Part shown: piece by piece, positions 5,031 to 11,427 of the stretch | Position numbering within the stretch: the first letter of the stretch is position 1 | How the letters are laid out: each line of letters opens with the position of its first letter | Assembly (NCBI GenBank): GCA_021647445.1 | Contig: JAKIUS010000015.1 | Coordinates: 1 to 11,427, forward strand | DNA: 11,427 nucleotides | Direction: 5' to 3' | Source: Geopsychrobacter sp. | GTDB taxonomy: Bacteria > Desulfobacterota > Desulfuromonadia > Desulfuromonadales > Geopsychrobacteraceae | Made by a program: the position numbers and the translations under genes | Notes under the pieces: model-generated | The model's input: only the letters and a program-made list of their open reading frames with translations | What the model was told of the DNA's origin: nothing | Databases searched by the model: none

Positions 5031-5930
5031 TTAGGGTTGACCAAGGTTGCCGGGTTGCTGGCTGGCCCCTTTTTGCAGGCGCAGGGTTGAGATCACCAGC
5101 ACGATGATGGTGAACACATAGGGGAGCATCTGCAGAATGTGGGCGCTGACACTGGTGCCCATCGCCTGAAAACGTAACTGCATGGCGGTGATACCGCCGA
5201 ACAGATAGGCCCCGAACAGGGCGCGGAAGCTTGACCAACTGGCAAAGATGACCAGCGCGACGGCGATCCAACCGCGACCGGCGGACATATTTTCGATCCA
5301 CATCGGGGTGGAAGCTAGGCTTAAGTAGGCTCCGCCGATGCCGACAAAGCCGCTGCCGCAGGCGACCGCCAGAAAGCGGTAACGGTTGACCTGGATGCCG
5401 CAGGCGTCGGCGGCGGCGGGGTTTTCGCCGATGGTGCGCAGCTCCAGGCCCCAGCGGGTGCGGTAAAAGAAGAACCAGATCTTGAAAACGAGTAGAAAAC
5501 TGAAATAGATCAGCCAGTCCTGCTGAAAGAAGGCCTTACCGACCAGCGGCAGTTGTGAAAGCAGCGGAACGGCGTGGCGTTCAAAGCCGTCGATGGTCTG
5601 GCCGACCACTCCGCGTCCAAACAGGGCGGTGACGCCGATGCCGAACATGGTCAGGGCGAGGCCGCTGACGATCTGGTTGCCGCGCAGTTGGACGCAGATA
5701 AAGGCGTGGATGCAGCCTGCGGCGAAGGCGGCGGCAAAGGCGGCGAATACGCCGAGCAGCAGGCTGCCGCTGGCTAAGGTCGCGGCGAAGCCGCTTAAGG
5801 CCCCGATGAGCATCAACCCTTCGATCCCCAGATTGATGATACCGGCGCGCTCGTTGATGATGGCCCCTAAGGTTGCAAACAGAATCGGGGTGCCGGCGCG
5901 TACTGTGGCATCGAGCAGAATTTCAACCAT
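5031..5930 (-). CDS. Purine/nucleoside-type ABC importer, permease subunit 2
   Basis: This 299-residue inner-membrane protein of the BPD_transp_2 permease family belongs to the branch used by BMP-type (RnsD/NupQ-like) nucleoside importers. Typical features are a start rich in TPILFATLGAIINERAGIIN followed by LGIEG (about residues 14-38) and GNQIVSGLALTMFG (about 84-97). A later stretch, RTIGENPAAADACGIQVNRY (about 164-183), corresponds to the cytosolic coupling loop. About eight or nine hydrophobic segments are visible. The start ATG overlaps the end of the upstream permease gene by 8 bases (ATGGTTGA), with GGAGG upstream. The heterodimeric partner is the 357-residue permease. Substrate is inferred as a purine nucleobase or nucleoside from family and the xpt neighbour. 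Confidence 0.88.
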   Translation of the reverse strand: MVEILLDATVRAGTPILFATLGAIINERAGIINLGIEGLMLIGALSGFAATLASGSLLLGVFAAFAAAFAAGCIHAFICVQLRGNQIVSGLALTMFGIGVTALFGRGVVGQTIDGFERHAVPLLSQLPLVGKAFFQQDWLIYFSFLLVFKIWFFFYRTRWGLELRTIGENPAAADACGIQVNRYRFLAVACGSGFVGIGGAYLSLASTPMWIENMSAGRGWIAVALVIFASWSSFRALFGAYLFGGITAMQLRFQAMGTSVSAHILQMLPYVFTIIVLVISTLRLQKGASQQPGNLGQP

Positions 5931-6996
5931 CGGTCTCCTCCGTAATGCGGCGTAAGCGGAAATTGATGAAGAAATCGCTGGCCAGCAGGAAAAACAGGAT
6001 TAAGCCCTGAAAGGCGTAGGCGAAAGCGACCGGCAGCTGCCAAGAGAGTTGCAGGCTGTCGCCACCGACCAACAGTACCCCAAGCAGAAATGAGACGATC
6101 ACCACGCCGAGTGCCGAGCGGCGTGCCAGCCAGGCGATGATGATGGCGGTGTAGCCGTAGCCCGGCGCGAGACCGTGTTGCAGGCGATGCTGCAGGCCAG
6201 CAACCTCGCTGAATCCGGCGATGCCGGCGATGGCGCCACTTAGGGTCAGTACCAGAAAGATCGCCAGGCCGGTCTTCATTCCGGCATAACGGGCGGCGGC
6301 CGGGTTGCTGCCGATGGCTTTGACCTGAAAACCCCAGATGGTGCGTTCCATCAGCAGGTAGATCGCCAGCGCGCAGAACAGGGCGAGAAAGAATCCGCTG
6401 TGCAGGCGGCTGTCAAAGTATTCGCTGAAACGGGCGGCCTGGCTGAACTGGGCGGTGATGGGAAAGTTGAAGCCGTCGGGATTTTTCCAGGGGCCGAAGA
6501 TCAGATAATCGGTCAGCAGGATGGCGATGTAGTTCATCAGCAGGGTGACGATAACCTCGTTGACTTGCCAGCGGGCGCGCAGCAGTCCGGCGACCGAGGC
6601 CCAGAGCCCACCGGCGATAAAGGCTGCGACAAACATCGCCGGGAGCGTCAGCGACCCCTGCACTCCCGAAAAGAGTGCGACCCAGGTGGCGGCGCAGGCG
6701 CCCATATAGAGTTGGCCCTCGGCACCGATATTCCAGATCTGCATGCGAAAGGCGACCGAAACCGCCAGGCCGGTGATAATGAGCGGCGTAGTCTTGACCA
6801 GGGTCTCAGAAATTCCGTAGCTCGAGCCGAGGGCTTCACGCAGGATCTCAAGGTAGGCGGCCGCCGGGTCGACCCCGGCCGCCAGCAGCAGAAATCCGGC
6901 GACAAACAAGGCGATGAGAATCGAGGCGATGATCGCCAGAATTCGGAACAGTGGACCGCCCTGTTCCCGTTTCTCCACGCGAAATTGCAGGTTCAT
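5923..6996 (-). CDS. Purine/nucleoside-type ABC importer, permease subunit 1
   Basis: This 357-residue inner-membrane permease is the longer member of the pair, like RnsC/NupP. A hydrophobic N-terminal anchor (about 17-43) is followed by the conserved TPLIITGLAVSVAFRMQIWN and IGAEGQL (about 70-96), the EVIVTLLMNYIA segment, and the coupling-loop stretch VKAIGSNPAAARYAGMK. It forms the channel with the other permease. The ATG overlaps the stop of the ATPase gene (ATGA), with GAGGTG 5 bases ahead, so the genes are translationally coupled. Nothing in the sequence suggests damage. Confidence 0.88.
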   Translation of the reverse strand: MNLQFRVEKREQGGPLFRILAIIASILIALFVAGFLLLAAGVDPAAAYLEILREALGSSYGISETLVKTTPLIITGLAVSVAFRMQIWNIGAEGQLYMGACAATWVALFSGVQGSLTLPAMFVAAFIAGGLWASVAGLLRARWQVNEVIVTLLMNYIAILLTDYLIFGPWKNPDGFNFPITAQFSQAARFSEYFDSRLHSGFFLALFCALAIYLLMERTIWGFQVKAIGSNPAAARYAGMKTGLAIFLVLTLSGAIAGIAGFSEVAGLQHRLQHGLAPGYGYTAIIIAWLARRSALGVVIVSFLLGVLLVGGDSLQLSWQLPVAFAYAFQGLILFFLLASDFFINFRLRRITEETDG

Positions 6997-8501
6997 GCGG
7001 GCACCTCACCGCTCATCATCAGACCGATCTGTTCGCGACTGGCGTTGGTGGGGTCAACGTAACCGATGAGGCGGCCACGAAAGATCACCGCGATGCGGTC
7101 GCAGATTTTATAGAGTTCATCGAGGTCTTCAGAGATCATAATCGTGCTCATTCCTCGACTCGCGCCGTCGGCGATCACCTTGTGAACGTATTCGGCCGAA
7201 CCTATATCTAAGCCACGGGTCGGGTAGAGAGCGACCAGTACCGCCGGTTGTTCAGAGAGTTCGCGGGCGATGATGACCTTTTGGATATTGCCACCGGAGA
7301 GCAGACGCACCGGGCTGCCCTGGGGGCCGGCCTTGATGGCAAATTGATCGATCTTTTCGGCGGCGTTTTTACGGATGGCGCTGCGGTTCTGGAAGATGCC
7401 GTGGCGAAAACGTTTGGTGCGGAAGTTCTTGAGAATCAGGTTTTCATCGAGGGTTAAGTCGGGTACGATGCCGATCGCCTTGCGGTCTTCAGGGATGTGG
7501 GCGATACCGGCGATATAGCTGTTGCGTGCGCAACTGCGGGTGATGTCTACGCCCGCAGCGAGTACCCGGCCACTGTCGACCCGCACCAGGCCGGTCAAAG
7601 CTTCGGCGAGGGCCTTCTGGCCATTGCCGGCGATGCCGGCGATGCCGAGAATTTCGCCTTTTTTAAGCTGCAGGCTGAAGTTGTCAAGATCGGCCAGTCC
7701 ACGGTCATTGCGCACCGCCAGGTTTTCGATCTCAAGTACAATTTCATCACTGAAGGGGAGTGATTTTTGCCATTCAGGAATGCGGTCGCTGCCGATCATC
7801 AGTGTGGCCAGTTTGTGTTGGTCAAAATCGCCCTGTTCAAGGGTGGTGATACTGCACCCTTTCTTGAGAATCGTTACGCGGTCAGAAATCTCCATCACTT
7901 CGCGCATCTTGTGTGAAATAAAGATGATACTTTTGCCTTGTTGCTTAAGCCGCTGCAGTACGCTGAACAGTTTATCTGTCTCCTGCGGGGTGAGAACGGC
8001 GGTCGGTTCATCGAGGATCAACAGGCGGCAATCGCGCATCAGCAGTTTGATCAGCTCGATCCACTGTTGGGCACCGATGGAGAGTTTCCACACTGGGGTA
8101 TCCAGTTCGAGATCCAGCGAAAATTCTTCGATGGTCTGCTGAATGCGGGTACGTAATTGCTGCCGTGGGAAGAGCAGCGGTATCCCCTGTAGGGCGATAA
8201 GGATATTTTCGAAGACACTGTGCGCCGCGACCAGCATGAAATGCTGATGAACCATGCCGATGCCGAGCGCCAGGGAGTCGCGCGGTGAACTGAAGTGTAC
8301 CGCTTGCCCTTCAAACTGAAGGCTGCCGCAGTCTGGAGCATAAAACCCGGTCAGCACGTTCATCAGAGTGCTTTTGCCTGCGCCATTTTCTCCGAGTAGG
8401 GTGTGTATTTCACCCGCACTGATTGAAAAGGAGACGTCATCGAGCGCGACCACGCCGGGAAAAGTTTTGCGGATATGGGTCAGTTGTAAAAGGTCAGGCA
8501 T
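6993..8501 (-). CDS. ABC importer ATPase with two nucleotide-binding domains (BMP/nucleoside type)
   Basis: This 502-residue protein carries two fused ABC domains, like RbsA and the NupO/RnsB ATPases, and powers the two permeases. Domain 1 is complete: Walker A GENGAGKST (37-45), Q-loop Q86, signature LSIGAQQ (140-146), Walker B LLILDEPT (160-167) and H-loop H197. Domain 2 has a degenerate Walker A (GIAGNGQKA, 289-297, lacking the GKS/T), an intact signature LSGGN (401-405), and ALYPTRGLD (424-432) in place of a normal D-E Walker B. This asymmetry is usual for the family. In domain 1, A144 and W147 differ from the common LSVGEQQRVEI pattern. No strong ribosome-binding site precedes the ATG, and the gene lies 128 bases downstream of the binding-protein gene, beyond a terminator. 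Confidence 0.9.
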   Translation of the reverse strand: MPDLLQLTHIRKTFPGVVALDDVSFSISAGEIHTLLGENGAGKSTLMNVLTGFYAPDCGSLQFEGQAVHFSSPRDSLALGIGMVHQHFMLVAAHSVFENILIALQGIPLLFPRQQLRTRIQQTIEEFSLDLELDTPVWKLSIGAQQWIELIKLLMRDCRLLILDEPTAVLTPQETDKLFSVLQRLKQQGKSIIFISHKMREVMEISDRVTILKKGCSITTLEQGDFDQHKLATLMIGSDRIPEWQKSLPFSDEIVLEIENLAVRNDRGLADLDNFSLQLKKGEILGIAGIAGNGQKALAEALTGLVRVDSGRVLAAGVDITRSCARNSYIAGIAHIPEDRKAIGIVPDLTLDENLILKNFRTKRFRHGIFQNRSAIRKNAAEKIDQFAIKAGPQGSPVRLLSGGNIQKVIIARELSEQPAVLVALYPTRGLDIGSAEYVHKVIADGASRGMSTIMISEDLDELYKICDRIAVIFRGRLIGYVDPTNASREQIGLMMSGEVPA

Positions 8502-8580
8502 GGTATCCAGTTATCGCAAAGAGGAGATTGGTGCAGTCAGGCTGAACTGGAAGAATGTGCCTGAGTTGCAGATTTGCATT

Positions 8581-8611
8581 AAAAAGGCAGGCTGCTCTAG
8601 CAGCCTGCCTT
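8581..8611 (-). terminator. Intercistronic terminator between binding-protein and ATPase genes
   Basis: A 12-bp stem (8584-8595 with 8600-8611) with a 4-base loop is followed on the minus strand by TTTTT. It stands 18 bases after the binding-protein stop and 79 bases before the ATPase start. Because the transporter genes follow in the same direction, it probably works as a partial terminator or RNA stabiliser that raises binding-protein output over the membrane parts. Confidence 0.85.
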
Positions 8612-8629
8612 GCGTTTCGTCGGTCTTTT

Positions 8630-9742
8630 TTATTTGGGGATCGTTCCCTGTACGCCCTCGACAAACCAGTTCATGCCGAGCAGGGCACCATCGTTCAACG
8701 CTGCCCCGGCGCCGATAATTTCCCGACCGGTCTGATCCTTGAGAGGACCAGCGAAGGGGATCAGGGTTCCGTCTATGATCGCCTGCTGCTTTTCAGCGAC
8801 TAGGGCCTTGACCTCGGCGGGGACCTTATCGCTCAACGGTGCCAGACGCACCAAGTCTTGCTTCATCCCCCACCAGATCTGCTGACTCTTCCAGGTGCCA
8901 TTTTTTACTTCTTCGGCGGTCTTGGTGTAGACAGAGGCCCAGTTCCAGACCGGTGCGGTCAAGAAGGCGTTGGGTGCAAACTTACGTGTATCGCTGTTGT
9001 AGCCGATTACATAGGCTCCACGGGCTTCAGCCGCTTGCAGGGTTGCCGGGGCATCCTGGTGCATGGTGAGGATATCCGCGCCAACATCGAGCAGGCTGTC
9101 GGCAGCATCGCGCTCGACGCCGGGATCGAACCAGGTTTGGGTCCAGACCACCTTGACTTTGGCCTTGGGATTCACGCTGCGTACCCCGAGGGTAAAGGCG
9201 TTGATACCACGGATCACTTCGGGAATCGGGAAGGCCGCGACGTAGCCGATGATGTCAGTTTTGGTCATTTTACCGGCGATCAGGCCCGATAAATAGCGTG
9301 GCTCATACATGCGCCCGAAGTAGGTGCCGACGTTGTCAGCGGTTTTATAGCCTGAGCAGTGCATGAAGACGACATCTTTATACTTGGCGGCGACATCGAG
9401 GGTCGCATCCATAAAGCCGAAGCTGGTGGTGAAGATCAGGTTGTGCCCTTTTTTGACTAATCCGGTGATGACACGGGTCGCCTCGGCACCCTCAGGGACC
9501 GATTCTATGAAGGTCGAAGGGAGCACGTAGTCGGCTTTTTCCATGGCGATGCGGCCTTGATCGTGCGCCCAGGTCCAGCCAGCATCACCGACCGGGCCAA
9601 CATAAATGAAACCGGCCTTGATCTGTTTCTCAACGGCGGCTTTAGCGGGTGTTGGTGCAACGGTGGTTGTCGGTTTCTGATCGTTAGAGGTGCAGGCGGT
9701 GAGCAGGATCGCGGCCGCCAGCAGGGCGAGGAATTTTTTCAT
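8630..9742 (-). CDS. BMP-family (PnrA-like) substrate-binding lipoprotein of the purine/nucleoside ABC importer
   Basis: This 370-residue periplasmic binding protein is anchored by a lipid. The signal peptide MKKFLALLAAAILLTAC ends in the lipobox LTAC, with C17 the likely lipid-modified residue, followed by a Thr/Pro/Ala-rich linker to about 40. The binding domain starts IKAGFIYVGPVGDAGWTWAH (41-60) and contains the GDAGWTWAHDQ segment typical of BMP/PnrA proteins, which bind purine nucleosides in characterised members. The frame opens at a GTG at 9751, but the ATG at 9742 is chosen because AAGGTGA sits about 5 bases before it and the GTG lies inside that site. It is the first gene of the transporter unit. 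The ligand is inferred; xpt downstream favours a purine. Confidence 0.9.
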   Translation of the reverse strand: MKKFLALLAAAILLTACTSNDQKPTTTVAPTPAKAAVEKQIKAGFIYVGPVGDAGWTWAHDQGRIAMEKADYVLPSTFIESVPEGAEATRVITGLVKKGHNLIFTTSFGFMDATLDVAAKYKDVVFMHCSGYKTADNVGTYFGRMYEPRYLSGLIAGKMTKTDIIGYVAAFPIPEVIRGINAFTLGVRSVNPKAKVKVVWTQTWFDPGVERDAADSLLDVGADILTMHQDAPATLQAAEARGAYVIGYNSDTRKFAPNAFLTAPVWNWASVYTKTAEEVKNGTWKSQQIWWGMKQDLVRLAPLSDKVPAEVKALVAEKQQAIIDGTLIPFAGPLKDQTGREIIGAGAALNDGALLGMNWFVEGVQGTIPK

Positions 9743-9791
9743 CGGGTTCACCTTTCGTTTGGTGAGATGGAATTACAGTACAAAGTCTCTT

Positions 9792-9820
9792 TTTTTAGAG
9801 TAGATGCCTGTGGCTGTCAA
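9792..9820 (-). promoter_or_regulatory. Possible sigma-70 promoter for the transporter operon
   Basis: On the minus strand a perfect TTGACA (9815-9820) is followed after 17 bases by TAAAAA (9792-9797), four of six matches to the -10 consensus. The implied start near 9785 gives a leader of about 43 bases before the binding-protein ATG. No riboswitch-like structure fits in this leader. Confidence 0.4.
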
Positions 9821-9825
9821 GCCGC

Positions 9826-11130
9826 TCAGGGTTGCTCCAGCTTACTGGTGATATTGTTTCTGAGCAAGCTGGCGTCCCACCATTCAAGCGGTTGGACCGG
9901 GACCCCGGAGACAAAGACGCCGAAATGGAGGTGGTCGCCGCCAGCCATGCCGGTCGAACCGGTTCGGCCCAGGGGTTGTCTCCGCGCAATCTGGTCACCG
10001 ACAGCAACATCAATTTGACTCATGTGGGCGTAGATGGTTTGCAGCCCGAGTCCATGGTCGATAACTACGCACTGCCCGTAGATGCCGAGATAATCGGCAA
10101 AAATTACTTCGCCAGCGTTAGCAGCGATCACCTTGGCGCGTGCGACTGAGGCCAGATCGAAACCGAGATGAGTGGCGTGATCGACCTTTTTGCCCTTGTA
10201 GAGGTAATCCCGTTGATCCGCAAATACCGCCAGGGTTGTTGCCCCGGGTTGGCGGCTGAAGGCCCCTTGCCAGAGAGGGATCGTGGCGGTGTCTTGAGCA
10301 AGTTCGATCATCTTCTGCCGATTGTCAGCGCGGACATCGCGGTTGACCTTGAGGAAGATATCGAGTGGATCGCTTAAGCCGGGGGCCAGCAGTTCGAATT
10401 CTGGAGCTTTACGTTGCAGAAAGCTATCGGGCAGATTGATCTGTCGATGGCGAAATTTACGCTCAATAGTATGGTAGTAAATACCGGCCTGGCGTTCATT
10501 TCCCGCCAGATCGCGGGCCATGATGCGCGGGACAAATTCGCGTTCAGGAAAATCCCAGGGCCAGCAGCCGAGCACCACGAAGTCGCCCGTATCCTGTTTG
10601 AAACCGGGGAAGAAATGGTCACCGACCACCAGTCCCGAGGTTTCAACCTCTTCGTTCAAACGATAGCGCACCAGTCCCGAGCCGCCATGGCGAAAATTAT
10701 GTGTGCGGCTCAAAATAGAAATAATCGGCGGGCGACTGTCATAGATGAGGTTGAAACTTACCTTGGCGCTGTTCCCTTTGCCCAGGTGATAGATCGATCG
10801 GTCACCACTGGTGATTTCGATGGTCAGGGGGCCATCTTTTAGTTTTTTGTTGTCGAGTTGCAGGTTGAGTTCAACGCGCGGAGTCTGATCCGGGAACTCC
10901 TGACTCAGCAGTTGAAGACGCTTATCGCCTTGAACCGCTTCGACGAGCACATTACGTAATCCGGTGCTTTCATCGTTTAGATTGAGGACCAGTGGAGTTT
11001 TGTTTGAAATCGAACCCTGGTTCGGGGTTAATTGCACGACCGGAGGAGTGGTATCTCCAAAATAGGTAAATGCGGCCGCAATCAAACCAAGAATAATCAG
11101 CAAAAATAAGAGTTTTTTTAAGGATTTCAA
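9826..11130 (-). CDS. Membrane-anchored M23-family peptidase (LytM/NlpD-like)
   Basis: This 434-residue protein has an N-terminal membrane anchor (KSLKKLLFLLIILGLIAAAF), a long periplasmic region starting DTTPPVVQLTPNQG that looks like beta-sandwich (Ig-like) repeats, and a C-terminal M23 domain. The Zn site is visible as H321-L-G-F-D325 and H400-L-H402, with YAHMS (H369) also in place, so the enzyme looks active. M23 enzymes cut peptidoglycan cross-links. The frame is open back to 11244, but that stretch crosses a strong terminator hairpin. The TTG at 11130 has AGAGG 5 bases ahead and puts the membrane anchor at the very N-terminus, so it is preferred. It lies 83 bases upstream of the binding-protein gene and may be transcribed alone or read into the transporter operon; no terminator lies between them. 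Confidence 0.88.
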   Translation of the reverse strand: MKSLKKLLFLLIILGLIAAAFTYFGDTTPPVVQLTPNQGSISNKTPLVLNLNDESTGLRNVLVEAVQGDKRLQLLSQEFPDQTPRVELNLQLDNKKLKDGPLTIEITSGDRSIYHLGKGNSAKVSFNLIYDSRPPIISILSRTHNFRHGGSGLVRYRLNEEVETSGLVVGDHFFPGFKQDTGDFVVLGCWPWDFPEREFVPRIMARDLAGNERQAGIYYHTIERKFRHRQINLPDSFLQRKAPEFELLAPGLSDPLDIFLKVNRDVRADNRQKMIELAQDTATIPLWQGAFSRQPGATTLAVFADQRDYLYKGKKVDHATHLGFDLASVARAKVIAANAGEVIFADYLGIYGQCVVIDHGLGLQTIYAHMSQIDVAVGDQIARRQPLGRTGSTGMAGGDHLHFGVFVSGVPVQPLEWWDASLLRNNITSKLEQP

Positions 11131-11170
11131 GACGACCTCTGATGACGTAAAGAGCGAATAAATGAACTTT

Positions 11171-11212
11171 TTGCAAAAACACAGGCCGGAGATAGGTAGA
11201 TCTCCGGCCTGT
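11171..11212 (-). terminator. Rho-independent terminator after the dihydrolipoyl dehydrogenase gene
   Basis: A perfect 13-bp stem (11181-11193 with 11200-11212) with a 6-base loop is followed on the minus strand by GTTTTTGC. It lies 62 bases after the stop of the right-edge gene and 50 bases before the TTG start of the peptidase gene, so it separates the two transcription units. Confidence 0.9.
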
Positions 11213-11274
11213 CTGGACTTTGTGGATTCTCGCGGTTCAGCCAACTTTTGTCAAGGGCTCTCTCGCGCGTGAAA

Positions 11275-11427
11275 TCAGCCGTGAATCGCCTCTTTAGTGA
11301 CGGCCAGCGCTGCTTCGCGTAAGGCTTCGGCAAGGGTCGGGTGCGCGTGGCAGGTGACCGCCATATCGTGCACGCTGCCGCCAAAATTGATGAACCATTC
11401 GCGAAATTCCGGATCCATATCCGGCAC
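11275..11427 (-). CDS. lpdA: Dihydrolipoyl dehydrogenase (E3), C-terminal fragment cut by window edge
   Basis: The last 50 codons of a gene read ...[20 protein letters not shown], then [16 protein letters not shown] and TGA. The [11 protein letters not shown] segment matches the dimerisation domain of dihydrolipoyl dehydrogenases. Its His-Pro and following Glu form the catalytic His-Glu pair next to the active disulphide of the partner subunit. The enzyme re-oxidises lipoyl groups of 2-oxoacid dehydrogenase or glycine-cleavage complexes with NAD+. The first visible residues ([14 protein letters not shown]) do not look like the usual E3 sequence at this point, so a divergent member is possible. 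The FAD/NAD domains and CxxxxC site are outside the window. Confidence 0.72.
   Translation of the reverse strand: MPDMDPEFREWFINFGGSVHDMAVTCHAHPTLAEALREAALAVTKEAIHG

Noticed and set aside
5014..5301. N-terminal extension of the xpt frame by 96 residues
   Set aside because: It overlaps the permease gene out of frame, has Arg/His-rich low-quality sequence, and the ATG at 5013 has a good ribosome-binding site and the family's usual N-terminus.
6400..7062. Long plus-strand open frame (220 codons) opposite the permease and ATPase genes
   Set aside because: It is a shadow of GC-rich coding DNA on the minus strand; its protein is rich in Gly, Asp and Gln without any domain pattern.
7522..8142. Plus-strand open frame (206 codons) opposite the ATPase gene
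   Set aside because: It lies wholly inside the ATPase gene, is Ser/Arg-rich with no motif, and its surroundings are fully explained by the minus-strand gene.
9752..9825. Purine riboswitch ahead of the importer operon
   Set aside because: The gap is only 74 bases, the predicted leader is about 43 bases, and no three-way-junction pattern is visible.

Overview
The window looks like chromosome from a Gram-negative, delta-type bacterium, most likely in the Desulfuromonas/Pelobacter/Geobacter group. This placement is inference. It rests on an outer-membrane beta-barrel with a C-terminal Phe, a lipoprotein-type binding protein, a REP-associated transposase of the kind starting MPRQARID, and GC-rich housekeeping genes. 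No rRNA, tRNA or CRISPR array was seen. Every supported gene lies on the minus strand, so transcription runs from high to low coordinates.

Right part (about 3.6-11.4 kb): GC-rich core genes. At the right edge is the 3' end of a probable dihydrolipoyl dehydrogenase gene, followed by a strong hairpin terminator. Next come a membrane-anchored M23 peptidase and then a purine or nucleoside uptake and salvage operon. The operon holds a BMP-family lipoprotein, an intercistronic terminator, a two-domain ABC ATPase, two permeases and xanthine phosphoribosyltransferase (xpt). The ATPase and permease genes overlap by 4 and 8 bases, and xpt follows 17 bases later. An outer-membrane barrel gene follows xpt and ends at a bidirectional terminator. 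The importer would bring in a purine nucleobase or nucleoside, and Xpt would convert xanthine to XMP.

Left part (1 to about 3.5 kb): an AT-richer, mobile-element-rich patch. It contains a translationally coupled pair, a HEPN-like protein plus an unrecognised 134-aa protein, which resembles a toxin-antitoxin or defence-type module. It also contains a 42-codon stump of a tyrosine-recombinase-type integrase between two copies of a 27-bp direct repeat, a RAYT transposase gene broken by two frameshifts, an REP-like imperfect palindrome, an intact cation diffusion facilitator gene, and the 5' end of an IS256-family element cut by the window edge.

Most notable are the HEPN pair, the repeat-flanked integrase remnant that shares its repeat with the RAYT promoter, and the linkage of a BMP-type importer to xpt. 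Five starts in this annotation (CDF, xpt, the binding protein, the M23 peptidase and the integrase stump) rest on ribosome-binding sites or on a terminator rather than on the longest reading frame.
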